The notes beneath the pieces are model-generated. The model was not told where the DNA came from. It made no database searches and saw nothing but the letters and a program-made list of their open reading frames with translations. The translations under genes and the position numbers were made by a program. This document shows positions 1 to 7,018 of a DNA stretch of 64,000 nt, piece after piece (position 1 is the first letter of the stretch; each line of letters begins with the position of its first letter). Origin of the DNA: Roseivivax halotolerans (GTDB lineage: Bacteria; Pseudomonadota; Alphaproteobacteria; Rhodobacterales; Rhodobacteraceae); contig NZ_FOXV01000006.1 of assembly GCF_900115815.1 (NCBI RefSeq), positions 1-64,000 of the forward strand, read 5' to 3'.

Positions 1-77
1 CTTGCGTTTCGACATCTCTGATCTCCTTCTCGTCGAAGATCAGCAGACTGCAAATCGTAGCTTATGTCAGTGTCCGA

Positions 78-96
78 ATTTCGGGGGATAGCTCAG
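78..96 (+). repeat. Left copy of an imperfect direct repeat
   Basis: This 19-base stretch, ATTTCGG followed by a GATAGCTCAG core, recurs with one extra base and one or two substitutions at 8305-8324. The two copies bracket the accessory region containing the relaxase and recombinase genes. The core also resembles the start of a tRNA D-arm, but no complete tRNA can be folded here. It may be a degenerate attachment repeat or a chance match. Confidence 0.25.
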
Positions 97-153
97 ATGG
101 AAGGCCGAAGATAATCCTTGCTTGCTCTCTGAGCTTCGGGTCAGGCTATATTT

Positions 154-516
154 ATGAATATCCTGATGTCCGCAGTCTTGGCCGCAGCGACGCTACAGAG
201 CTCGGCGGCGTCCTCTTCCGAGGATGTTTGCCGGATTCACATATCCGAAACGGGCGGCGTAGTAGGGGTCGAGGCGTATTTAACTGCGCAGGGCTGGGCT
301 GATGGGAGCTTCTTTTTCACGAGCATCAGCCAAGTGGGATCTAACCGTTCGCAGAACTTTCAGGCTGGAATGATACCCTCAAACGCGAATTTGCTGCTTC
401 CCGCCCGGCTGGCTTCTGTGACACTTAGTACTGGACCTGCTGCCCGTATGGAATTCCGTCTTCAGTTTTCCAAGGGCCGGGAGACAGCCGAGTGTACTGC
501 TGTCTTCAGGCAGTAG
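154..516 (+). CDS. CsgH-like exported protein (curli-associated)
   Basis: A 120-residue protein with a short hydrophobic leader (residues 1 to about 19, ending in a small-residue stretch) and a mature part with one Cys near the start (DVCRI) and one near the end (AECTA). This suggests one disulfide in a small beta sandwich. The middle segment GSFFFTSISQVGSNRSQ, followed by QAG, resembles the G-Y/F-x-F ... G-x-S-x-x-x-Q-x-G pattern of alphaproteobacterial CsgH, a periplasmic chaperone that blocks premature curli fibre assembly. The identification is from memory of the family and not from a search. No csgA, csgB or csgG is visible, but the window starts only 153 bases upstream, so a curli locus could lie just outside. 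The ribosome-binding site is weak (a CAGG about 12 bases upstream). Confidence 0.5.
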   Translation: MNILMSAVLAAATLQSSAASSSEDVCRIHISETGGVVGVEAYLTAQGWADGSFFFTSISQVGSNRSQNFQAGMIPSNANLLLPARLASVTLSTGPAARMEFRLQFSKGRETAECTAVFRQ

Positions 517-610
517 GAGCCTTGCTCACACAAACTTTGCTCCCAAGGTTGAGATTGCACATCGTCTGCCGCAAGTATGCTTAAACGGCAAGAGACGGAG
601 GACAACCAAC

Positions 611-934
611 ATGGACGGTTTGTACGTGGTGCGAATTGCAGCGCTGGCGGCACTTGCGACACTTCTTTCGCCGAGTGTAAACGCTCAGGAGGCATTCCTT
701 AACTACACGCAACCCTTCGCTACAGTTTCGACACCAGGCTACATCGCTCAAGTAGAGAATTATCCAGCTTTCCGCCCGGTATCGCCCCCGGCTGGAGACA
801 CCGCCTCGTCTGCTCCTGAGCCAGCTTCTGCACAATCGGCAGCACAGCCCGAACCGGAAGCCGAAGAGAACGTCATCCTTAATGTCGGTGGCAGCTTTCA
901 GGTTGTTCCAAGGGCGCGGATTTCCGACAATTGA
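611..934 (+). CDS. Small exported protein of unknown function
   Basis: A 107-residue protein preceded by a strong GGAGG ribosome-binding site at 598-602. Residues about 5 to 25 form a signal peptide ending in VNAQ, so it is probably secreted. The mature part has an aromatic N-terminal section (NYTQPF, ENYPAFRP), then an Ala/Pro/Glu-rich linker at about 58-88, and a short hydrophobic C-terminal block (VILNVGGSF). No domain is recognised. It lies 94 bases after the CsgH-like gene on the same strand, so it could belong to the same extracellular-fibre locus, but this is inference from position only. The next gene converges on it. Confidence 0.55.
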   Translation: MDGLYVVRIAALAALATLLSPSVNAQEAFLNYTQPFATVSTPGYIAQVENYPAFRPVSPPAGDTASSAPEPASAQSAAQPEPEAEENVILNVGGSFQVVPRARISDN

Positions 935-968
935 CTGACGGACCCTCACACCACAGACCAAACTCACT

Positions 969-1505
969 TCACGATCCAGCCTCGTTGGAAGGATCTTCGG
1001 GCAAAGCACCGGCGCGTTCCACAAGTTGATCAAAAGCGTCGCTAAAACTCGAAATCGAAAATGGAATGTTGATGACATCGCCTGCGGCAGACTGCATGAC
1101 CACTGATGCAGTTTCGCCATCGTTGATTGCTGACAGGATGTCTGAGGGTAATGAGCCTTGCACGAGACATCCTTCAGGCACACAAGTTCCGACAGGCAAA
1201 GGCACCGAAACCTCCTCATCGACACGCAACTCGGGCGGCACAGAGAACCTTATACCGAGTGGAAGCGCAATCTCGGTTTGGACCGTGCCATCGCCTAAAA
1301 TCGCTATCGCGATCGCTAGCGCGACTACTCCCGCGTCTGCGTCCTCCACGCGCTGGTAGATCTGGCACTGCGGCTGCTCCTCGCTTGCAAAACATTCAAG
1401 CGACCACGATCCAATCTTCAAAACTTCATCCGGACCTGTTTGAGCGAGGCTCGGCTGGGCGATCACGTTCAACAAGAAAAAAGTCGTGAGGTAAGAAATA
1501 CGCAT
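969..1505 (-). CDS. IalB family (invasion-associated locus B) exported protein
   Basis: About 178 residues. The start chosen is the ATG at 1505, because AGAGG lies 8 bases upstream and a clean signal peptide (residues 1-22, ending SLAQ) begins there; a longer start at 1523 is possible. The mature protein has the IalB pattern: a Trp-x-x-x-Cys segment (W34, C38) followed by a second Cys (C47) in QCQIYQ, a central PLGIRF, and a second Cys pair near 108 and 113 (TCVPEGC). IalB-type proteins are small periplasmic or outer-membrane beta proteins widespread in alphaproteobacteria. Despite the name, their role in free-living species is unclear. The gene converges with the upstream exported-protein gene and is separated from the mobile element by the terminator at 1621. 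Confidence 0.75.
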   Translation of the reverse strand: MRISYLTTFFLLNVIAQPSLAQTGPDEVLKIGSWSLECFASEEQPQCQIYQRVEDADAGVVALAIAIAILGDGTVQTEIALPLGIRFSVPPELRVDEEVSVPLPVGTCVPEGCLVQGSLPSDILSAINDGETASVVMQSAAGDVINIPFSISSFSDAFDQLVERAGALPEDPSNEAGS

Positions 1506-1620
1506 TTGGGCAGCCTCTGGCATACAACTTACCTTAGCCTGACAGCCGACTTACGCGGGTACAACACTGGTTTTTCGGCTTGACGATAACCCCATCTCAC
1601 AACGGCAGATCGTCCAAAAT

Positions 1621-1651
1621 AAAAAGGCGCGGCTCCAGGTGCCGCGCCTTT
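1621..1651 (-). terminator. Rho-independent terminator, minus strand
   Basis: A perfect 11-bp stem (1623-1633 pairing with 1641-1651) with a 7-base loop. On the minus strand it is followed by TTTTTATTTT. It lies 29 bases after the stop codon of the leftward 105-residue ORF and would end that transcript. It may also mark the left boundary of the mobilizable element. Confidence 0.85.
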
Positions 1652-1679
1652 GCCACTGATCGTGGGGAGTGGATCGGCC

Positions 1680-1997
1680 TTACTCGGCCTTTCCTTCATC
1701 TTTGGGTTTGCGCGTCGGCTTCTCGGCCTTCTGCGCATCGATCTCGGCCTTGCGGGCCTCGACCAGCTTGGTGACTTCCTCGGGGCGCAGCTCGTGCACG
1801 GCGATTTTCTTCGCCAGGCTGGCAGGCGCATGCACTTCGAGGTGCGTGAAGAGGACGGTGAGCAACTCTCTGTCGGCAGTGTTGAGAAGCTTCGGCAGCT
1901 TGTCGTTCACCATCTTCTTCATTGCGGTTTCCGCGGTTTCGCGATTGTTGTGTGCGAGTACGGTTTCGAACACGCGTTGTTGTGCGGTTGTCAGCAT
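1680..1997 (-). CDS. Small charged protein of unknown function, downstream of relaxase
   Basis: A 105-residue, soluble, mostly helical protein with a very Lys/Glu-rich tail from about residue 80. It has an ideal ribosome-binding site (GGAGG, 5 bases before ATG). There are no Cys residues, no membrane segment and no recognised motif. It follows the relaxase gene on the same strand across a 126-base gap and ends just before a strong terminator, so it is probably the last gene of the leftward mob transcript. A small accessory role in mobilization is possible from position, but nothing in the sequence shows it. Confidence 0.6.
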   Translation of the reverse strand: MLTTAQQRVFETVLAHNNRETAETAMKKMVNDKLPKLLNTADRELLTVLFTHLEVHAPASLAKKIAVHELRPEEVTKLVEARKAEIDAQKAEKPTRKPKDEGKAE

Positions 1998-2123
1998 AGT
2001 GACCTCCTGATTGCGATTTAAATTCCGGGCATGGCCCGCGGCCTTGGGGTCGATCTCCTGGACATCTCACCCTCGGCTGAAGGGGACTTGTGGTCCTTTG
2101 GGATGGGACGGAAAAAACTTTTT

Positions 2124-3467
2124 TCAAAGTTTGATTGCTCGGCTCTCATCGCGATCCGCCTGATCACGGGCACCCCTCTGATCGAGGTGTCGCAGACCAA
2201 GGAGACGCTTGGTCAGCCCTTTCCGTAGCTCCGCGATCGTCTCGCGCACGGAGCTTGGCAGTTTGCTCGCGATCGCCACGATCGTGTCATCCGCTTTGCG
2301 GATTTCCTCGACATCCCGCGCGACTTTGCGGCGGGCCGCATCCTCGGCTTCGCCTCGCAAGCGCGCGAACGCCTTGCGGAACAGCGTGCGGGCTTTCTGC
2401 AAGCGTGGGCTTGCCGGTTTCTCGGGAGACGTTTGCGGCGACGGTCCGCTTCCGTTGGTCGGCTGCTCTTTGCCGGGCAACTCCGCACGTTCCGCAATAT
2501 CGATGTCGCCAGACGCCACGGCCGCGGCAAGGTCCAGAACCTCGTCGGCTTCGCTCTCGCGCTGCGCGACGGCGCCTTCGCGGATCTCAAGCTCGGAAGC
2601 CTGTTTAGAGAGCTTGCGCTCTTCCTTGCGACGCCAAGCCCGCGGCGAGACATGCTGCCGCTTTTCCGGGATCTCGACCTTTGGTTCGTCGCCGCGTCGC
2701 GTGGCATTCTCTGCGATCGCCTCCCGGATCGCCTTGGCGCGTTTCTCACCCCGCACCAGGCCGATCTGACTGAACCAAGCGCCGACGCTGTCCTGCGCCA
2801 ATTCGTAATCCTCGATGATCGCGTGCTTGGACGGCTGCAGCATCTGCCGTCCATCCTTGGTCTTGGCCCGCGGCAGGATGACCGCATGGATATGATAGGC
2901 CTCCTCGTCGAGATCCGCGCGGGCATGCACGACATCCTCGCCGAAGTGCTCTTGCAGCCAGGCGACCGCCAGCTCCTCGAATTGGGCCTCGTGTCTGTTG
3001 AGGGCGCGCGCCGCATCTTCGTCGCCGAAGAGTTCGTCGATGGGTTGGAAGCCTGGCGCTGTCGGCTGGGCTTGCGGGTTCTGCTTCTTCCTTTCGTCGT
3101 TCCCCGCTTCGAACCATTTGCGGTTCACCGTCAGGATGACCTCCCGCATCGGCCCGTGCCGGGTCGCCCGCCAGGGATCGCGCGGGCCTTCTGTGATGCG
3201 TTTGTGCAGCTCGCTCTTCCGCCGACGCCTCTTCAGCTTTTCGAGCTCATCGGCAAAGTTCTCCGTGGCCATCTCGCGTACTTCGTCCTGAACCTCGCGC
3301 GCCCAGCCCTCCGAGCCGAGAAGACGCCGGTTGTCCTTCGAACGCGCCTTGTCCACATGCCCGAGATCGCCGCCCTTGCGCGTCCGGTGGCCCTCGTAGC
3401 CTCCGAGATCCTTCGGCCAAAGCCCCGCCATGCGCAGCACCACGGGCGTGCCTGTCGTCTCTGTCAT
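2124..3467 (-). CDS. MobV/Pre-family plasmid mobilization relaxase
   Basis: A 447-residue protein that carries the three MobV/Pre signatures in order. They are an N-terminal HVDKARSKDNRRLLG segment (residues 37-51), the metal-binding YHIHAVILP (H192 and H194), and QDS...GLVRGEKR (225-243), matching the Gly-Leu-x-Arg-Gly stretch after motif II. MobV relaxases nick one strand at oriT and stay bound to the DNA end for conjugative transfer using helper machinery. The C-terminal half (about 270-440) is charged and probably coiled coil, usual for this family. No coupling protein or type IV secretion genes are present, so transfer would depend on another element. A GGAGG ribosome-binding site precedes the ATG and could pair with an upstream CCTCC (3475-3489). 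Confidence 0.82.
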   Translation of the reverse strand: MTETTGTPVVLRMAGLWPKDLGGYEGHRTRKGGDLGHVDKARSKDNRRLLGSEGWAREVQDEVREMATENFADELEKLKRRRRKSELHKRITEGPRDPWRATRHGPMREVILTVNRKWFEAGNDERKKQNPQAQPTAPGFQPIDELFGDEDAARALNRHEAQFEELAVAWLQEHFGEDVVHARADLDEEAYHIHAVILPRAKTKDGRQMLQPSKHAIIEDYELAQDSVGAWFSQIGLVRGEKRAKAIREAIAENATRRGDEPKVEIPEKRQHVSPRAWRRKEERKLSKQASELEIREGAVAQRESEADEVLDLAAAVASGDIDIAERAELPGKEQPTNGSGPSPQTSPEKPASPRLQKARTLFRKAFARLRGEAEDAARRKVARDVEEIRKADDTIVAIASKLPSSVRETIAELRKGLTKRLLGLRHLDQRGARDQADRDESRAIKL

Positions 3468-3602
3468 TGTGCGTCCTCCGTTTTGGAGGTCGGGACATCT
3501 GGTCGGGCCGAGTTCCGCAGAAACGGGTTGGGATCAGCGCTTCGCGTCAAAGGCTGCACGAGCGCTGCAGTTCCCCTTACTCACTAATCAGCCCGCGCAG
3601 TC

Positions 3603-3886
3603 GGCGCGCTCCGCGCGCCTTGGTGCTCGGGCTGTCGTTCGCCGGGGCGCTGCCCCGGACCCCGCTCGCCGAGGGGCAGGAGGTCGTTCGCTACTCTCCT
3701 GCACCGCTGGCGTCTCCGACGGCTCGGAGCATCGTTCCGCACTCCTCCGAGACCACCTGCTCGCGGCTCCCCGCGCGGGTTCGAGAGGGTCTGCCCTCTC
3801 GACGCTCTCCCAAAATGAAGCCGGAGCCCGGGCCCGGGATCCTCTTTGAAGCGACGCGCGGCTTGTGCCGCGTCGCTTCAAAGAGG
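3603..3886. other. Hairpin-rich intergenic region, candidate oriT
   Basis: The 479-base gap between the leftward relaxase gene and the rightward PemK-like gene holds five inverted repeats. They are 3603-3619 (7-bp stem), 3642-3658 (7 bp), 3782-3801 (8 bp), 3827-3838 (self-complementary CCCGGGCCCGGG) and 3841-3886 (16 bp, a 2-base bulge, then 4 bp, loop TTGT). MobV relaxases usually act at an oriT just upstream of their own gene, so this is the obvious candidate. The conserved MobV nick sequence could not be recognised, so the oriT call is inference. The last hairpin ends 60 bases before the PemK-like start and could instead be regulatory. Confidence 0.4.
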
Positions 3887-3946
3887 CCCCGAGCCTCGGA
3901 GGCAGGAGCAACGCGGTGTTTCTCATCCCAGAAAGGAAGACACCGC

Positions 3947-4477
3947 ATGAACACGTCCCAATCCCACACTGCCTGGAAAGACAGCCTCGCCCCGGGCGAT
4001 GTCGTCTCGTTCTGCTTCCCGCATGAGCGGGAAGGCTCCAACGCGCCCAAGGTGCGCCCGAGCCTCGTCCTCGATGTCGAGGTTCGAGACGGCCAGCGCT
4101 ACGCCCATCTCGCCTATGGTACGACCTCGCCAACCACCCGCCGGGCGGGCTACGCTATCGACGTCACCGATGCGGACGAGATTGCGTTCGCGTCTCTGCA
4201 CAAACCGACCCGGTTTGATGCGGCGCGCCGCGTCATCGTCTCGCTCGCCAATCATAACTTCGACGTCAGCCCGACCCGCGGCACGCCGGTGCTCGGCCGT
4301 CTGACCGGCCGCGCCACCGAGCGCATGCACCGCATCCGCGCGCGCATTCACGCCGAGCACCATATGCGCCGGGCAGGGCTGTTCCGGACGCGGCGCGGGT
4401 ATAACCCGCCACGCGAGATCACTGTTGAGCGACGGAAGGACGGGCGGATCACGGCCCGGCAGACGCGCAATGTCTGA
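3947..4477 (+). CDS. PemK/MazF-like family protein
   Basis: A 176-residue protein. The ATG at 3947 is chosen over a longer upstream reading because AGGAAG lies directly before it and the hairpin region ends upstream. The N-terminal part matches the PemK/MazF fold opening: PGDVVSFCFP, then KVRPSLVLDV, resembling the G-D-I/V ... R-P-A-L-V-L signature of these endoribonuclease toxins. The C-terminal 60 residues are Arg/His-rich and not typical of MazF. No antitoxin-like gene precedes it, and the next gene overlaps its 3' end by 8 bases. It may therefore be a PemK-fold protein adapted to another role rather than a working toxin. It probably belongs to one transcript with the recombinase. Confidence 0.55.
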   Translation: MNTSQSHTAWKDSLAPGDVVSFCFPHEREGSNAPKVRPSLVLDVEVRDGQRYAHLAYGTTSPTTRRAGYAIDVTDADEIAFASLHKPTRFDAARRVIVSLANHNFDVSPTRGTPVLGRLTGRATERMHRIRARIHAEHHMRRAGLFRTRRGYNPPREITVERRKDGRITARQTRNV

Positions 4478-4871
4478 GCCGTTGCAGAGCGCTCTCCTCG
4501 CTGTCATCGAACTGGTCCCCGCCGCCAAGAGCGCGCTCGCCGAGGCGGGGGCGCATCTCGACGCAAGCCAGCGCAAGGCCCCATTCAAGTTCTCGGGCAA
4601 GCTGGACGACGGCAAGGTGTTCCATGACCGCGACCTCGAAGAACTCGAGCGGCTGCTGAAGCCGCTCCAGAAGATCATCAGGGATGGCGAGCGCACCGAG
4701 GTGATCGTCGACGAAGGCTATGTCGACGAATCCTGGATCCAGACGATCCTGATCCCCGAGGCCCGCGAGCTGCAGGAGACCTGCGCGCCGCTCTTCCAGC
4801 TGCGCGACGCGCTCCGCCATGTGCGGGATCTGCGCCGCGTCGATCGGATCTATTCCCAGCTCGCGCACTGA
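4470..4871 (+). CDS. Unknown soluble protein coupled to the PemK-like gene
   Basis: A 133-residue protein. The start at 4470 is preferred because ATGTCTGA overlaps the previous stop, giving translational coupling; an upstream in-frame ATG at 4425 is less likely. The sequence is helical and charged, with an acidic middle (VIVDEGYVDESW) and no Cys cluster or membrane segment. No family is recognised. Its overlap with the PemK-like gene makes a functional pair plausible, possibly in reversed toxin-antitoxin order, but no antitoxin DNA-binding motif is visible. Confidence 0.55.
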   Translation: MSEPLQSALLAVIELVPAAKSALAEAGAHLDASQRKAPFKFSGKLDDGKVFHDRDLEELERLLKPLQKIIRDGERTEVIVDEGYVDESWIQTILIPEARELQETCAPLFQLRDALRHVRDLRRVDRIYSQLAH

Positions 4872-4997
4872 CCCTCTGCGGGGCATCTCCAGGTGCCCCG
4901 CAAAAAAAATAAAAAACTGACTCAAACTCGGATCTGCGGTCCCAGCCCCGGCCTGATGTCCCCTCGAGCGCAACAAAGCATCGAGAAAGGACAACAG

Positions 4998-5180
4998 ATG
5001 CAGGCCCAGACAGATCGAGCAACCCTTCACGCCGCAAACGACAACCCTGGCGGAGACCAGAGCGCAGAGGTCGCGCTCCGCGGTCTCGTCACGCTCCTCG
5101 CGCGCGCCGAGATCCGCCGCGCCTCCGAGGCCGCGGCCAACACAAACACCGACAAGAACAAGAAAGGAGGCCGCGCATGA
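4998..5180 (+). CDS. Small protein translationally coupled to the recombinase
   Basis: A 60-residue protein starting at an ATG preceded by GAAAGGAC. Its stop overlaps the recombinase start (ATGA at 5177). The centre (AEVALRGLVTLLARAEIRRA) looks like a single amphipathic helix, flanked by a polar start and a Lys-rich end. It has no recognised domain. The 4-base overlap suggests its translation feeds the recombinase ribosome-binding region, so it may be an accessory or leader-type protein for integration or excision. Confidence 0.5.
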   Translation: MQAQTDRATLHAANDNPGGDQSAEVALRGLVTLLARAEIRRASEAAANTNTDKNKKGGRA

Positions 5181-6760
5181 CGACCCGCGTCGCAGTTTAC
5201 GTCCGCTATAGCTCTGGACTTCAAAAGCCCACGTCGATCGAAGACCAGATCGCGATGGCAGAGATTGTCTGCAAGCAAAATGGCTGGACCATCGTCGAGA
5301 CATTCATCGACATGGAAAAGACCGGGCGGAATACCAATCGCGCCGGCTATCAGGCCATGAAGGCGGCGGCACAAAGCCGGCGGTTCGACATGGTGGTCAC
5401 GGAGTCCATGAGCCGTCTGAACCGCAATGTGCGGGACTCCATCGACATCTATACGGTGCTCTCGTTTCAAGACGTCAGCCTCTACACGATTGAAGAGAAG
5501 CATCAGGATTTCCTCAGGGTCCTGTTCCTCGGCTATGGCTCGCAAACGCAAAGCGAGAAGATTGGCGAAGCCACGCTTCGCGGTATGAAAGGCGCATTGA
5601 AGCGGAAGCGCCTTCACGGCAAAGCGTTCGGTTACCGCAAACGCAAAGCGGAGCACGGATGCAACCGTGAGATCGTTGAGGAGCAGGCGGCTGTCGTGCG
5701 GCGCATCTTCAAGGCGTTTGCCTCTGGCCAGAGCGCGACCGCCATTGCGGAAAGCTTGAACGCGGATCGTATTCCGGCACCGAAGGGCGGAAGCTGGGAA
5801 GGCTCGACCATCCGAGGCAACCCCGCCCGCGGGGAAGGCATCCTGCGCAACCGCCTCTACATCGGCATCCCCGGTATGGGCCGGACGAAGCACACCTATA
5901 ATCCCGAGACATTCCAGAAGAGAATCAAGCCGACACCGGACCAGATGGTCGAGGAAGATATTCCGGAACTCCGGATCATCGATCAGCCGCTCTGGGACGC
6001 TGTCCAAGCCGAACTCGCGCGGCGGGCTGCCGCCTCGCCGAAGGCAGCGCGGGCTGCGCGGCGGAAGACGTACCTGCTCTCCGGTCTTCTGACCTGCGGC
6101 TGCTGCGGTGGTTCCTACATCACGGTAAACAAGACGAGCTACGGCTGCCGCGAGGCACGCAGGAAAGGCTGTAGCAACAAGGTTCTGATCTCCCGCAAAC
6201 GCATCGAGACGCGCGTGTTTGCAGCTCTCGATCAGGCCTTCCGCTCGCCCGAGCTCATCGCGCAGTTCGAAGCCGCGATGGAATCCGAGCGGAAGGCGCT
6301 CGCAGATGGTAGCCTCGATACAGAACGCGCGCGCCTTGGCGCCGCGCTCAAGAAGGCGGAGCAAGGCAAGACCAACATCCTGAACGCGATTGCCGAGGGT
6401 GCGCCCTATGCAACCTTCAAGGAGAAAGCAGAAGCCTTGGAGGTCGAGATCGCCCAGCTGACGCAGCGCGTCTCGGACATCGACACACAGATCGAGAATA
6501 GCAGCCAGGTCATGGAAAGTGGCGCGGCCGTCTATGAGCGCGTCCTGAGCCAGCTGACGCAGCTCCTCTCCGATCGGGACTTCGTGGAGGAGGCCCACGG
6601 CTATCTTGCGGTGCTCATCCGGAAGATCGTGCTCATGCCGGACGAGACCGCAGAGCACGGCCTGAGGGCTACCATGGAGCTGTCCAGCGAGGCGCTTCTG
6701 CCAGGGGTCATGGGTGATCAGGGCGCAGGCTCGAAGAGCGGCACCAAGGTCGTTTGCTGA
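5177..6760 (+). CDS. Large serine recombinase (integrase)
   Basis: A 527-residue site-specific recombinase. The resolvase domain (about 1-145) begins YVRYSSGLQ with catalytic Ser12 and Arg10, followed by SIEDQ and the ESMSRLNRN segment at 76-84. The recombinase domain is about 150-275. A zinc ribbon carries Cys307, Cys309, Cys310, Cys324 and Cys332, and a coiled coil at about 360-430 is typical of synapsis control in this class. Length and layout are those of an intact large serine integrase that inserts and excises DNA between short attB and attP sites. It is the last gene of the rightward group and is followed by a clear terminator. The target site could not be identified. Confidence 0.9.
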   Translation: MTTRVAVYVRYSSGLQKPTSIEDQIAMAEIVCKQNGWTIVETFIDMEKTGRNTNRAGYQAMKAAAQSRRFDMVVTESMSRLNRNVRDSIDIYTVLSFQDVSLYTIEEKHQDFLRVLFLGYGSQTQSEKIGEATLRGMKGALKRKRLHGKAFGYRKRKAEHGCNREIVEEQAAVVRRIFKAFASGQSATAIAESLNADRIPAPKGGSWEGSTIRGNPARGEGILRNRLYIGIPGMGRTKHTYNPETFQKRIKPTPDQMVEEDIPELRIIDQPLWDAVQAELARRAAASPKAARAARRKTYLLSGLLTCGCCGGSYITVNKTSYGCREARRKGCSNKVLISRKRIETRVFAALDQAFRSPELIAQFEAAMESERKALADGSLDTERARLGAALKKAEQGKTNILNAIAEGAPYATFKEKAEALEVEIAQLTQRVSDIDTQIENSSQVMESGAAVYERVLSQLTQLLSDRDFVEEAHGYLAVLIRKIVLMPDETAEHGLRATMELSSEALLPGVMGDQGAGSKSGTKVVC

Positions 6761-6808
6761 CGACCGGCCCACGCGCTCGCGAAGCGCCGATCTCGACGTC
6801 GAACAGTA

Positions 6809-6838
6809 CCTCCGTCAGCTATCTGGCGGAGGCGTTTT
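6809..6838 (+). terminator. Rho-independent terminator after the recombinase
   Basis: A 10-bp stem (6809-6818 with 6823-6832, one G-T pair) closes a CTAT loop and is followed by CGTTTTTG. It lies 48 bases after the recombinase stop codon and ends the rightward transcript of the element. Confidence 0.88.
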
Positions 6839-7018
6839 TGCGTTTGGGTGGGCGCAACTTTCGCGCTTCACAATTATATCTTTGGTCTGCTGATCGAATT
6901 ACAAGGCAATGCGGAGGGCGGACAGCGATCGTTCGCTGCACTCAGGCAACGATGATTGCAGTGCGCCGAAGCGGGCTTTGCAGAGTCGCGGTATCTATAT
7001 CGGCAGATGCATGGCGAC

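Noticed and set aside
83-160. tRNA-like start (GGGGGATAGCTCAGATGG)
   Set aside because: No matching acceptor 3' half, anticodon stem or TTC T-arm follows at the right distance, so it does not fold as a tRNA.
3821-3886. Inverted repeats as a CRISPR or phage attachment array
   Set aside because: There are no regularly spaced direct repeats with unique spacers and no cas genes; the structures are single hairpins.
4449-6772. Long minus-strand open frames across the PemK-like, unknown and recombinase genes
   Set aside because: They are antisense to genes with clear motifs and ribosome-binding sites, and arise from high GC content.
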